Shown: in pieces, positions 1-6,086 of the stretch
Position numbering within the stretch: the stretch's first letter is position 1
Layout: every line of letters starts with the position of its first letter
Made by a program: the position numbers and the translations under genes
The notes under the pieces: model-generated
What the model saw: the letters and a program-made list of their open reading frames with translations, nothing else
The model's database searches: none
What the model was told of the DNA's origin: nothing
Source of the DNA: Cytophagales bacterium
GTDB taxonomy: Bacteria; Bacteroidota; Bacteroidia; Cytophagales; Cyclobacteriaceae
Direction of reading: 5' to 3'
Length of the DNA: 11,639 bases
Assembly: GCA_029262935.1 (NCBI GenBank)
Contig: JAJCYK010000235.1
Span: forward strand, 1-11,639

Positions 1-364
1 TTCCTGTTTTCCAAAAAGGACCGTTGCGAAAAAATAGGGCAATGTTAACTCCAAAATTATGAAAAGCTCTTTGCACTTCACTTTCGTAGCCGGGCTGTCC
101 CTTTAATTGTACCATGTATTCGAAGCCTTTAGCTTGGGTAACCTCCGTCACACATGGATTTCCATACATGGTATTTTGGGTGTTCTTTTTGAGCAAATGG
201 CGGATTTTCTTTTGCTTCTTTTTGCCGTCCGACGGTTTGGATTTTTGTCCAATACCTGTATTTGAGGTACGGGTGGGGGGAACATCTTGGGCTATTGCAG
301 GCAATACCGCCAAGGCCAGTACTACGTACAAACAGCATTTAAGTATGAGCCTCATTGTCGACAT
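1..364 (-). CDS. Secreted protein of unknown function, N-terminal part (runs off left edge)
   Basis: An open frame on the minus strand begins at an ATG at 364 (second in-frame ATG at 355) and stays open for 121 codons to the window edge, so its C-terminus is missing. Residues 4-25 are a typical signal peptide: an Arg, a Lys, a hydrophobic core, then a cut site after AIA with QD following. The mature N-terminus is low in complexity and strongly basic (about residues 40-60, rich in Lys, Gln and Arg). It then becomes a more ordinary globular sequence with one Cys at about residue 71. I do not recognise the family. The protein is expected in the periplasm or at the outer surface. The 355 start is attractive because a TAnnTTTG-like element lies at 370-377, which would leave almost no leader before 364. 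A terminator separates it from the upstream sigma cassette, so it is probably transcribed separately. Confidence 0.75.
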   Translation of the reverse strand, partial: MSTMRLILKCCLYVVLALAVLPAIAQDVPPTRTSNTGIGQKSKPSDGKKKQKKIRHLLKKNTQNTMYGNPCVTEVTQAKGFEYMVQLKGQPGYESEVQRAFHNFGVNIALFFRNGPFWKTG

Positions 365-369
365 CAAAC

Positions 370-377
370 CAAAGTTA
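370..377 (-). promoter_or_regulatory. Possible -7 element of a Bacteroidota housekeeping promoter
   Basis: On the minus strand these bases read TAACTTTG, matching the Bacteroidota -7 consensus TAnnTTTG. They lie just upstream of the secreted-protein gene at the left edge. I find no TTG at the usual -33 distance, so support rests on the -7 match alone. If it is real, transcription would start close to 364 and the ATG at 355 would be the better start. Confidence 0.3.
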
Positions 378-410
378 AGCACAAAAGTGAAAATAGCTAA
401 TACCTATAAC

Positions 411-443
411 AAAACGACCGTCTCCATCACTGGAGCCGGTCGT
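411..443 (-). terminator. Rho-independent terminator of the sigma/anti-sigma/secreted-protein cassette
   Basis: Bases 414-426 pair with 431-443 as a 13-position stem with one mismatch (421/436) and a four-base loop (TCAC at 427-430). The outer half of the stem is ACGACCG with CGGTCGT. Read on the minus strand, the stem is followed by TTTTGTTAT, a short U tract. It begins about 25 bases after the stop of the gene at 468-1679. On the plus strand no T run follows, so it fits minus-strand termination. It also insulates the secreted-protein gene further left. Confidence 0.8.
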
Positions 444-467
444 GTATCCAACACAATATAATATCGT

Positions 468-1679
468 TTAATCGGTCATGTTTTCGTTGACAGAAACCTG
501 ACTGGCGGCCGTTTTTAAATCAATTTTCTGCTTTTCATAGTTATCCAACACGGAACGTTTTACGGACAAATCCAGACTTTTAGGAATGGTACATCCTTTA
601 CACTCAGTCATTCTAATTTTGAACATCAAGATATCGTCCTCTTCCAACCCTTTAAGGGTTCGTCCGTATTCCACCATGTTCTTGCGAAATTGTTCCTTGA
701 ATTTCGGGTAGAGTTCTTCTACTTTGCGATTACGTTCTTCTGAGGTAAGATTGTAAGCGTCAATGGTAGGCATGTTGTGTTTACTCCCTTCTGTATTGGA
801 GGAATAAACCCGCCATTTATAGATAACCCCAAATTTTGCAATGCGATCATATTCTGGAGTTCTGGTGGAAAAATAAGTATCGCTTAAATCGGATTTATAT
901 AAGCGCTGGAATATAGTAGATAACAATTCTAAATCGGGCTCCTTTTCATCCATGGTGGCAGTCTGATCCACCTGAATGCGTTCCAATAATTCGTCTCGGT
1001 CAATTTGTCCGCTTTTGTACGCCGATATATCTCCTTTGGTTACTTCCGCAGACAACACGTATCCTCCTCCTTCTATGCCCTCACAACATTCATCCTTGTC
1101 CTTGTCCTTGTCCTTATCCTCATGATCGTCATCTTGGTCTCCGTCTTTAAAGTTGAAACTATATCTTTGGTCACCACCTCCAATGACGAACACTCCTTCT
1201 TGCTTGTTTTCACTTTTAAGCATGATCTTTTCGGAAGAGTCCAATTGCCCAATCAAATCAGCATAATCCACTAAGAATGTCTCCATTATAGACTGCATGT
1301 ACCCATCTCTAGATTCCATATACTCCTCTAAATCGGAACTGTCCAGGGATTTGTAATCATCACCCTTAATTTGATATTTGGTACCCGTAGCTTGGTCTGA
1401 AATAGTGATGCTTCCATCCTCATCCCATATCTTGAGCCCCAAGGGCCAAAAGCCATTCTTTAAAGGTATGTTGAAGATCACTCCATAGTCCTTCACATAA
1501 TTGCCACTGACCTTGGCTTTTCCAAAGATGCTTCTGCTATTACCTTCTTGAGAAATCAATCCACTTATGATGTCTTCGGCAATTTTTATGTCGCGATTCA
1601 TTCTGCTCTCATCGATATCCTGCGCCCAGGCGGTGCTTGCTAAAATCAAGCACACTAATAATCCCACTAGGTTCTTCAT
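468..1679 (-). CDS. Secreted acidic protein with Lys-Asp repeat and CxxC, third gene of an ECF sigma cassette
   Basis: A 403-residue protein with a clear signal peptide (residues 1-19, AWA followed by QD), so it should be periplasmic or surface-exposed. I do not recognise a named family. Residues about 48-75 contain a segment ending in a YGVIFNIP stretch, of a kind I have seen in other Bacteroidota proteins encoded beside ECF sigma factors. Residues 179-197 are a charged tract rich in Asp with alternating Lys-Asp units, which may be a flexible linker or bind divalent cations. It is followed at once by a Cys-Cys pair (198-199). A second Cys pair sits in CKGC (360-363). The rest is probably mostly alpha/beta. 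The start at 1679 lies 4 bases after the anti-sigma stop, with no Shine-Dalgarno, so the gene depends on the upstream cassette. It may be an effector or a sensor partner of the anti-sigma factor; that role is inferred from position only. Confidence 0.85.
   Translation of the reverse strand: MKNLVGLLVCLILASTAWAQDIDESRMNRDIKIAEDIISGLISQEGNSRSIFGKAKVSGNYVKDYGVIFNIPLKNGFWPLGLKIWDEDGSITISDQATGTKYQIKGDDYKSLDSSDLEEYMESRDGYMQSIMETFLVDYADLIGQLDSSEKIMLKSENKQEGVFVIGGGDQRYSFNFKDGDQDDDHEDKDKDKDKDECCEGIEGGGYVLSAEVTKGDISAYKSGQIDRDELLERIQVDQTATMDEKEPDLELLSTIFQRLYKSDLSDTYFSTRTPEYDRIAKFGVIYKWRVYSSNTEGSKHNMPTIDAYNLTSEERNRKVEELYPKFKEQFRKNMVEYGRTLKGLEEDDILMFKIRMTECKGCTIPKSLDLSVKRSVLDNYEKQKIDLKTAASQVSVNENMTD
1093..1122 (-). 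repeat. In-frame hexanucleotide repeat encoding Lys-Asp units
   Basis: Five 6-base units lie head to tail on the plus strand: TCCTTG three times exactly (1093-1110), then TCCTTA and TCCTCA. On the coding (minus) strand they specify alternating Asp and Lys near residues 186-196 of the secreted acidic protein. The unit is a multiple of three, so slippage would add or remove Lys-Asp pairs without breaking the frame. Confidence 0.8.
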
Positions 1680-1683
1680 TGTA

Positions 1684-2490
1684 TTAATAATTAGTACTGT
1701 TAACTGATGTAATAATATTAGCCAGTATCTCTTCCGTTTCAGATTTCTGCTGATTTACATTATCCTGCATTGCCTGAAATCCCGCTTCTATAAGTTGCAA
1801 ATCCTGCAACCTTCTTTCTTCCAAAAATTGATGATACTCAGCTAAAAATATTTGTAATTCTTCTCGTTGTACTTCCGTGCTATTTTCCAATAGTGAAGCC
1901 ATCTGATTTACGTTTTCTTCTTGATACCGCATCAAATAGGCTTGTAGCACACCCTCATCCAAACCAGGGGCTGGCTTGGCAGTGGTTTGGGCTATTTTCT
2001 GTTGATTTGCAGCGATTTGACTTTCTAAAGCGCTTTGAACATTTTTCAGTTCCGCATTGTATTGTGCATTTTGCTGCCCCAGTATTCCCTCCAGCAGAGG
2101 TACTAATTGCTCTTGGGTTAAGGGAGAAGTCTCCACCTCAGTAGTGGCGGGCTCTCCGAATCCCAAGATGACTTGGCCTTGCTGATATTTTAAATTAAGA
2201 TCCGTGGCGTAACCTACCAATACAAATAGACACACCGCAGCAGCAGCGCTCAACCAAGGTACTAGCTTGCGCATGATGGTGGGTTCGGGGTGCATATTCA
2301 TTACTATAGGCGCTAAGGGCTCTTCGTCCTCCAACTTAGCCATTACTGTTCTAACCTTTCCTAACTCCTCCAAGGTCGCCTGAGCCTCGGGATTTTCTTC
2401 TAAATATTGATTTACTTTTGCCTGCTCCTCTGCACTCAACTCACCATACAGGTAAGCTATTAAAGTGCTTTCGTCTACTTTATAGTTCAT
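1684..2490 (-). CDS. Membrane anti-sigma factor (no zinc finger) with long coiled-coil periplasmic domain
   Basis: A 268-residue protein directly downstream of the ECF sigma gene. Residues 1-55 form a short helical cytoplasmic domain (Asp-Glu-Ser start, YLYGELSAEEQ, then ENPEAQATLEEL) typical of anti-sigma domains that bind ECF factors. The His-x3-Cys-x2-Cys zinc motif of the ZAS class is absent. One membrane span lies at about 77-95. Residues 100-268 are outside the membrane, rich in Gln, Glu, Leu and Asn, and are predicted helical or coiled coil (especially 185-262), with no enzymatic motif. It should hold the sigma factor at the inner membrane until an envelope signal releases it, but the signal is unknown. 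The start at 2490 is well supported by a strong ribosome site at 2497-2504. The 11-base overlap with the sigma gene and the 4-base gap to the next gene indicate a single transcript. Confidence 0.88.
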   Translation of the reverse strand: MNYKVDESTLIAYLYGELSAEEQAKVNQYLEENPEAQATLEELGKVRTVMAKLEDEEPLAPIVMNMHPEPTIMRKLVPWLSAAAAVCLFVLVGYATDLNLKYQQGQVILGFGEPATTEVETSPLTQEQLVPLLEGILGQQNAQYNAELKNVQSALESQIAANQQKIAQTTAKPAPGLDEGVLQAYLMRYQEENVNQMASLLENSTEVQREELQIFLAEYHQFLEERRLQDLQLIEAGFQAMQDNVNQQKSETEEILANIITSVNSTNY

Positions 2491-3088
2491 AATAAACCTC
2501 CTTTGTAATATTCCTTGTTTGTAATATCTTCCTTAGTGCTGATAAACCGTAGTACATGCGAGATTTTACAGTATTCTCTGATATGTCTAAAACATCGGCT
2601 ATCTCCCTAAATTTCATGCCTTCGTATTCTTTCATTATTACCACCATTCGCTGCTCCTCGTTTATTTCTTTAAGAGCTTCTAGTAACAATTTGGAAAGTT
2701 CCTGATGTTGCATCGTCTCTTCCGGTCCGTAGGTGGCCAACTGAATGGTTTCCGTTTCTTTCTCCCCTACTCCTTCTATAGAAATTGCCTGCCTCTTAGA
2801 TTTACGTTCCTCTTCATGGCATACGTTTACGGCAATTCTATAAATCCAGGACTTAAAATGTTCGGTATTTCGAAGATTAGGCAAACTTTTATGTACCGCA
2901 ATAAAAGTTCTTTGTGCCGCTTCCATAGCCATATCGTGGCCAGAAAAATACTTCAAAGCTAGATTGTATATTCTTTTGTACCATAAGGCTACCAATCTAT
3001 TAAAGGCTTGTGAATCACCTTTTTGAGCCTTTAGGATAATCGCTTCTGAGTGCCGCATGGCTATGTCCAAGAGGGTTTCGGTGTACAT
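2480..3088 (-). CDS. ECF (extracytoplasmic function) RNA polymerase sigma factor
   Basis: A 202-residue sigma-70 family protein, the normal size for an ECF factor. Region 2 spans about residues 25-93, including the AxxAQxTFxxVHKSL core-binding and -10-recognition area and the FKSWIYRIAVNVC segment. A variable linker (about 97-128) has no sigma region 3. Region 4 covers about 130-190, with a helix-turn-helix near 157-180 (KFREIADVLDISENTVKSRM). It would direct RNA polymerase to a small set of envelope or stress promoters, including probably its own. The start at 3088 gives ten residues before Met11 (3058). Either start keeps all conserved regions, and neither has a Shine-Dalgarno. It is co-transcribed with the anti-sigma factor, whose ribosome site lies inside its last codons. 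Confidence 0.95.
   Translation of the reverse strand: MYTETLLDIAMRHSEAIILKAQKGDSQAFNRLVALWYKRIYNLALKYFSGHDMAMEAAQRTFIAVHKSLPNLRNTEHFKSWIYRIAVNVCHEEERKSKRQAISIEGVGEKETETIQLATYGPEETMQHQELSKLLLEALKEINEEQRMVVIMKEYEGMKFREIADVLDISENTVKSRMYYGLSALRKILQTRNITKEVYYEL
2497..2504 (-). promoter_or_regulatory. Strong Shine-Dalgarno for the anti-sigma gene
   Basis: On the minus strand these bases read AAAGGAGG, six bases before the ATG at 2490. It lies inside the last codons of the sigma gene (Lys-Glu-Val). No other gene in this window has so good a site, and Bacteroidota genes in general rarely use one. It fixes the anti-sigma start and suggests deliberate tuning of anti-sigma level relative to sigma. Confidence 0.8.
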
Positions 3089-3108
3089 AAGTTACCACTT
3101 ATCTAAAT

Positions 3109-3138
3109 CATAGATGATCGCAGTTTCAAAAAAGTTTT
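3109..3138 (-). promoter_or_regulatory. Candidate ECF-type promoter of the sigma cassette
   Basis: Reading the minus strand, AAAACTTTT (3138-3130) is followed after 13 bases by CATCTAT (3116-3110). ECF promoters commonly have an AAC-containing -35 box and a C-G/A-T-type -10 box with a spacer of roughly 16-17 bases. Here AAC to CATC is 17. Transcription would start about 15 bases before the sigma start codon. This fits autoregulation, which is common for ECF factors, but it is a motif match only. Confidence 0.4.
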
Positions 3139-3157
3139 ATGTTTTTCCATTTTTTTA

Positions 3158-3184
3158 AAAACTTTTAATCACGCCAAGAGCGAT
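3158..3184 (+). promoter_or_regulatory. Candidate second ECF-type promoter facing the methyltransferase gene
   Basis: The plus strand carries the same AAAACTTTT box (3158-3166), followed after 14 bases by CGAT (3181-3184). AAC to CGAT is 18 bases. It is the mirror image of the box upstream of the sigma gene, so the two boxes form a 9-base inverted repeat. It could place the divergent methyltransferase under the same sigma factor. The region is AT-rich, so chance is a real alternative. Confidence 0.3.
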
Positions 3185-3189
3185 ATTGG

Positions 3190-3197
3190 TATATTTG
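3190..3197 (+). promoter_or_regulatory. Possible -7 element for the methyltransferase gene
   Basis: TATATTTG matches the Bacteroidota consensus TAnnTTTG and sits 16 bases before the ATG at 3214, leaving a short leader. No TTG is present at the usual -33 distance, so it may be weak or need an activator. It competes as an explanation with the ECF-like element just upstream. Confidence 0.4.
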
Positions 3198-3213
3198 GGC
3201 ATTATTTTTTTCT

Positions 3214-3978
3214 ATGAAATACATTATTAGCCTGGCCATTAGGTACATACCCCGCCGAAAATTGCAATTAGTGGGGCACTTTTTTGCCAAGGCCCTGTCT
3301 TTATTTTATTTGGGTTCACAGGTACAATGCCCGGTATGTGACAAAAAGTACCGCAAGTTTCTTCCATATGGTCGTAAAGGTCGGGACAATGCGTTGTGTC
3401 CCAATTGCCTGGCTTTAGAAAGACACCGTTTGATATGGATGTTTTTGAAAGAGAAAACGGACTTTTTCACCCGCAATCAAAAAATGCTTCACATTGCTCC
3501 AGAATACTGTTTTATGGACCGTTTTGAATCATTGCCCCATCTTGACTACATCACCGCAGATATTGAAAGCCCCTTGGCAAAGGTGAAAATGGACATTCAT
3601 GAAATTCCATTCCCAGAGAACACCTTTGATTGTACCATGTGCAATCATGTTATGGAACACGTAGATGATGATATTAAAGCTATGAGCGAATTGTATCGGG
3701 TATTAAAACCTGGAGGGTGGGTCATAGTCCAAGTGCCTTTTTATCCGCCATTGGCTGAATCCACATTCGAAGACCCGAGTATTACAACCCCCTCGGAGCG
3801 CATTAAAGCCTTTGGACAAGAAGATCATGTCAGACTTTATGGAAAGGATTACCAGCAAAGATTGGAACAAAGTGGATTCACTGTTACCGAGAACCGATTT
3901 ATAGATTCATTAACAGGTGACCTCGTACAAAAGCATGCGTTGCCCAATGAAGCCATTTTCTTTTGTGAGAAAACGTAA
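3214..3978 (+). CDS. Class I SAM-dependent methyltransferase with N-terminal Zn-ribbon
   Basis: A 254-residue protein. Two Cys pairs, C39-x2-C42 and C62-x2-C65, form a probable zinc ribbon ahead of the catalytic domain. The SAM-binding fold (Methyltransf_11 type) follows: motif I is degenerate (MLHIAPE, 91-97, lacking the usual Gly-rich loop), then an acidic strand end (TADIE, 114-118), MDIHEIPFPENTFD (126-139), NHVMEHV (144-150) and LKPGGW (164-169). The N-terminal 35 residues are basic and hydrophobic but lack a clear signal peptide, so it should be cytoplasmic or membrane-associated. Its substrate cannot be told. Relatives often lie near glycan or lipid genes, and a glycosyltransferase is its convergent neighbour. 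The start at 3214 follows an AT-rich leader without Shine-Dalgarno. It ends three bases before the stop of the opposing gene. Confidence 0.88.
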   Translation: MKYIISLAIRYIPRRKLQLVGHFFAKALSLFYLGSQVQCPVCDKKYRKFLPYGRKGRDNALCPNCLALERHRLIWMFLKEKTDFFTRNQKMLHIAPEYCFMDRFESLPHLDYITADIESPLAKVKMDIHEIPFPENTFDCTMCNHVMEHVDDDIKAMSELYRVLKPGGWVIVQVPFYPPLAESTFEDPSITTPSERIKAFGQEDHVRLYGKDYQQRLEQSGFTVTENRFIDSLTGDLVQKHALPNEAIFFCEKT

Positions 3979-3981
3979 AGA

Positions 3982-4950
3982 TTAAAAGCCAATCTTATCT
4001 GTTAATAAGTAATCCTCCTTGGTAGAATTTTGGGTAATCATTTCACTTAAGAAGCCTGCCAAAAAGAGTTGTACTCCCAACACCACGGCCACCAGAGCCA
4101 AAAAGAAAAGGGGTTGATCTGTAATATCACGGGGAGGAGCCTGATGCAAATACCAATGATAGTATATCTTTTCCCCAATCAGCCAAAGGGTAATCAATAA
4201 TCCTCCCAGAAAAGACAGGGTCCCAAAAGTGCCAAAAAAATGCATGGGGCGCTTCTTAAACTTAGAAACAAAGGTGATAGAGAGTAAATCCAGGAATCCT
4301 CTAGTGAAGCGTTCAAAACCAAATTTGGTCACTCCATATTTACGGGGGTGATGCTTTACTTCTTTCTCTCCAATTTTATTAAATCCACTCCATTTAGCGA
4401 TCATAGGAATGTAGCGATGCATCTCACCGTATACATCTATCTGCTTTACTACCTCCAGCCGATAAGCCTTAAGCCCGCAATTAAAATCGTGAAGCTTCAA
4501 TCCTGAAAACGAACGGGTGGTAGCATTGAATAACTTAGAAGGAAGTGTTTTTCCCAAAGGATCGTTGCGTTTCCTCTTCCAACCAGAAACCAAATCGAAT
4601 CCCCCGTTCATGATCATACGATACAATTCAGGGATTTCCTCGGGGTCGTCTTGCAAGTCACTGTCCATGGTAACTACTACAGATCCTAGAGCATATTTAA
4701 ATCCCGCGTTTAAAGCGGCAGATTTTCCAAAGTTCTTGGAGAATTTAAGCACCTTGACTGATTCAAATTGACGGGCTAGGTCGGACATTATGGACCAGCT
4801 TTGGTCCGTGCTGCCGTCATCAATAAAAATTAATTCATAATGAAAGCCGTGTCTTTCCATGACACGGCTAATCCATTGATGTAATTCTTCTAAAGATTCC
4901 TCCTCATTGTAGACAGGAACCACCAAAGAAATATCTAGTGCTTCGCTCAT
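3982..4950 (-). CDS. Family 2 glycosyltransferase of the polyprenyl-phosphate (DPM1/ArnC-like) type
   Basis: A 322-residue membrane glycosyltransferase with a GT-A fold. Nucleotide-sugar motifs are VPVYNEEESL (11-20) and DDGSTD (44-49). The metal-binding stretch is DSDLQDDPEEI (96-106). The acceptor-side RKYGVTKFG motif (203-211) is typical of enzymes that load a sugar onto undecaprenyl or dolichyl phosphate. Two C-terminal membrane spans (about 238-259 and 281-303) anchor it to the inner membrane with the catalytic domain in the cytoplasm. The product is probably a lipid-linked sugar for envelope glycan modification, but the sugar cannot be read from the sequence. The start ATG directly abuts the stop codon of the upstream DUF4199-like gene, so translation is likely coupled. 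It is the last gene of the minus-strand run, and no terminator hairpin is visible at its 3' end. Confidence 0.92.
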   Translation of the reverse strand: MSEALDISLVVPVYNEEESLEELHQWISRVMERHGFHYELIFIDDGSTDQSWSIMSDLARQFESVKVLKFSKNFGKSAALNAGFKYALGSVVVTMDSDLQDDPEEIPELYRMIMNGGFDLVSGWKRKRNDPLGKTLPSKLFNATTRSFSGLKLHDFNCGLKAYRLEVVKQIDVYGEMHRYIPMIAKWSGFNKIGEKEVKHHPRKYGVTKFGFERFTRGFLDLLSITFVSKFKKRPMHFFGTFGTLSFLGGLLITLWLIGEKIYYHWYLHQAPPRDITDQPLFFLALVAVVLGVQLFLAGFLSEMITQNSTKEDYLLTDKIGF

Positions 4951-5541
4951 CTATAAGCTTTCCTCTGGACTGCTTTTCTTGACTATGGCTCCGGCGATTA
5001 GTGCTATTATTAAATAGAAGAATAAGCTATAAAAATATCCCTTAGCTACCCCCCCAATAGTGTATTGGGTGGCCATTTGTTCCTCTGTTCGCTCCAAAGC
5101 TTCGTCAATGTCATCTTGGGCTGCCCCGAATCTTTCCATAATGGATTCGGTGTTTTCAATGGCTGCGTCAGTGACCACTTCTACTAGTTCAGGGTCTATG
5201 AAATTAAACAGGACATAGTTGAAGGTTTGGCTCACCAAACCCGATATTACTAATAATACCATTGAGAAGATAAAGGCATTCTTAAATTTTATAAAACCGC
5301 CAATCTGTTTGCGGTAATTCAGTCCAAACACAATTACCAATACTAGAGATAAGCCAATTAATCCAAACCCAACCCACATGTTGGCCATCAAACTGGCGTT
5401 TACTAAGTACAACAAGAGCAAAATTATAATTGAAATTGCTCCTAATATTAAGCCAGAGCGAATGCCCGCTTTTACTGGTGATTCTTGAATCTCCTCCGTA
5501 TTTACGCGGTCTAAGGGTTCCTTGGTATTTTGAGTTTCCAT
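4951..5541 (-). CDS. DUF4199-like four-span membrane protein
   Basis: A 196-residue integral membrane protein. After an acidic cytoplasmic N-terminus (1-25) come four predicted spans at about 27-48, 53-73, 88-112 and 168-187. Between spans 3 and 4 is an acidic amphipathic helical segment (about 117-158, with many Glu and Asp). This layout, together with GGFIKFKNAF (81-90) just before span 3, matches the DUF4199 family of Bacteroidota as I know it. The function of that family is unknown. It sits between a second protein of the same layout and the glycosyltransferase: 25 bases after the former and with no gap to the latter. An envelope role is inferred from context only. Confidence 0.85.
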   Translation of the reverse strand: METQNTKEPLDRVNTEEIQESPVKAGIRSGLILGAISIIILLLLYLVNASLMANMWVGFGLIGLSLVLVIVFGLNYRKQIGGFIKFKNAFIFSMVLLVISGLVSQTFNYVLFNFIDPELVEVVTDAAIENTESIMERFGAAQDDIDEALERTEEQMATQYTIGGVAKGYFYSLFFYLIIALIAGAIVKKSSPEESL

Positions 5542-5566
5542 ATTCTTTTTAGATTGTTCCCACTTA

Positions 5567-6079
5567 TTATCTTCGCAATAGTACTGCGATTATTATGGTC
5601 AAAAATAGGCCAATAGATAGTTTTTTCCAAAAATCATCCACTGCTACTACCCAGGCCTTCGTATTCTCCATTTTTATCAACTGATCTTGGTAAATTTCCG
5701 GTCCCATTACCGTCTCAATTTGTTCCTTCTTATCAATGATCATTTGTATGCGATCGGCAATATAGGCGTCCAATACCGTAGGATCGGCCCAAGTCAAAAA
5801 ATTCCAAATAAAGAAGGCTGAGCCTACGGCAATGATTCCATAAATAACAAATCCGCTGGTCATCCCTTGCCAGAATCTTAATTCGCCTCTGTTGTGATTT
5901 ACTTTAAAGTCTTTCATACCAAAAAAGACCATCAGAGGAATCATGACAAACCCAAAATCCCAAGAAGTTCTCCCAACCAAAGGGTTCTCTCCTATGAAAT
6001 ACAATACCAGAAATAGAGCTCCCTGGATTATAACTCCAGCAATTCCATAGCGAGCAGGTATTTTGACCAGTGGATTCAA
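5567..6079 (-). CDS. Second DUF4199-like four-span membrane protein (TTG start preferred)
   Basis: From a TTG at 6079 this encodes 170 residues beginning MNPLVKIPARYG. Spans fall at about 11-29, 38-55, 73-93 and 150-168, with a charged helical loop between spans 3 and 4, as in the next gene downstream. The GELRFWQGM segment before span 3 corresponds to GGFIKFKNAF in that neighbour. An ATG at 6127 would give 186 residues but overlaps the dihydroorotase-like gene by 41 bases and adds 16 residues (with a Cys and several Asn) that look unlike a family N-terminus. Members I know begin shortly before the Lys-x-x-x-Arg-Tyr/Phe-Gly segment. The TTG lies 7 bases after the upstream stop, which suits reinitiation. 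The ATG start remains possible. Function unknown. Confidence 0.8.
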   Translation of the reverse strand: MNPLVKIPARYGIAGVIIQGALFLVLYFIGENPLVGRTSWDFGFVMIPLMVFFGMKDFKVNHNRGELRFWQGMTSGFVIYGIIAVGSAFFIWNFLTWADPTVLDAYIADRIQMIIDKKEQIETVMGPEIYQDQLIKMENTKAWVVAVDDFWKKLSIGLFLTIIIAVLLRR

Positions 6080-6086
6080 ATTACAA

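Noticed and set aside
114..461. Plus-strand open frame of 115 codons at the left edge
   Set aside because: It lies opposite the signal-peptide-bearing minus-strand frame and runs through the terminator hairpin. Its translation is rich in Phe and Trp and low in complexity, with no recognisable domain.
1093..1122. Possible CRISPR-like or regulatory repeat
   Set aside because: The units are only 6 bases, contiguous without spacers, and in frame within a coding region.
1005..1274. Plus-strand open frame with a hydrophobic Leu/Val/Ile tract
   Set aside because: The hydrophobic tract is the reverse reading of the Lys-Asp repeat in the secreted acidic protein, so it is a shadow and not a membrane peptide.
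2502..2527. Direct repeat TTTGTAATAT twice, 16 bases apart
   Set aside because: It falls within the end of the sigma coding sequence and the anti-sigma ribosome site region. It is short, AT-rich, and probably chance.
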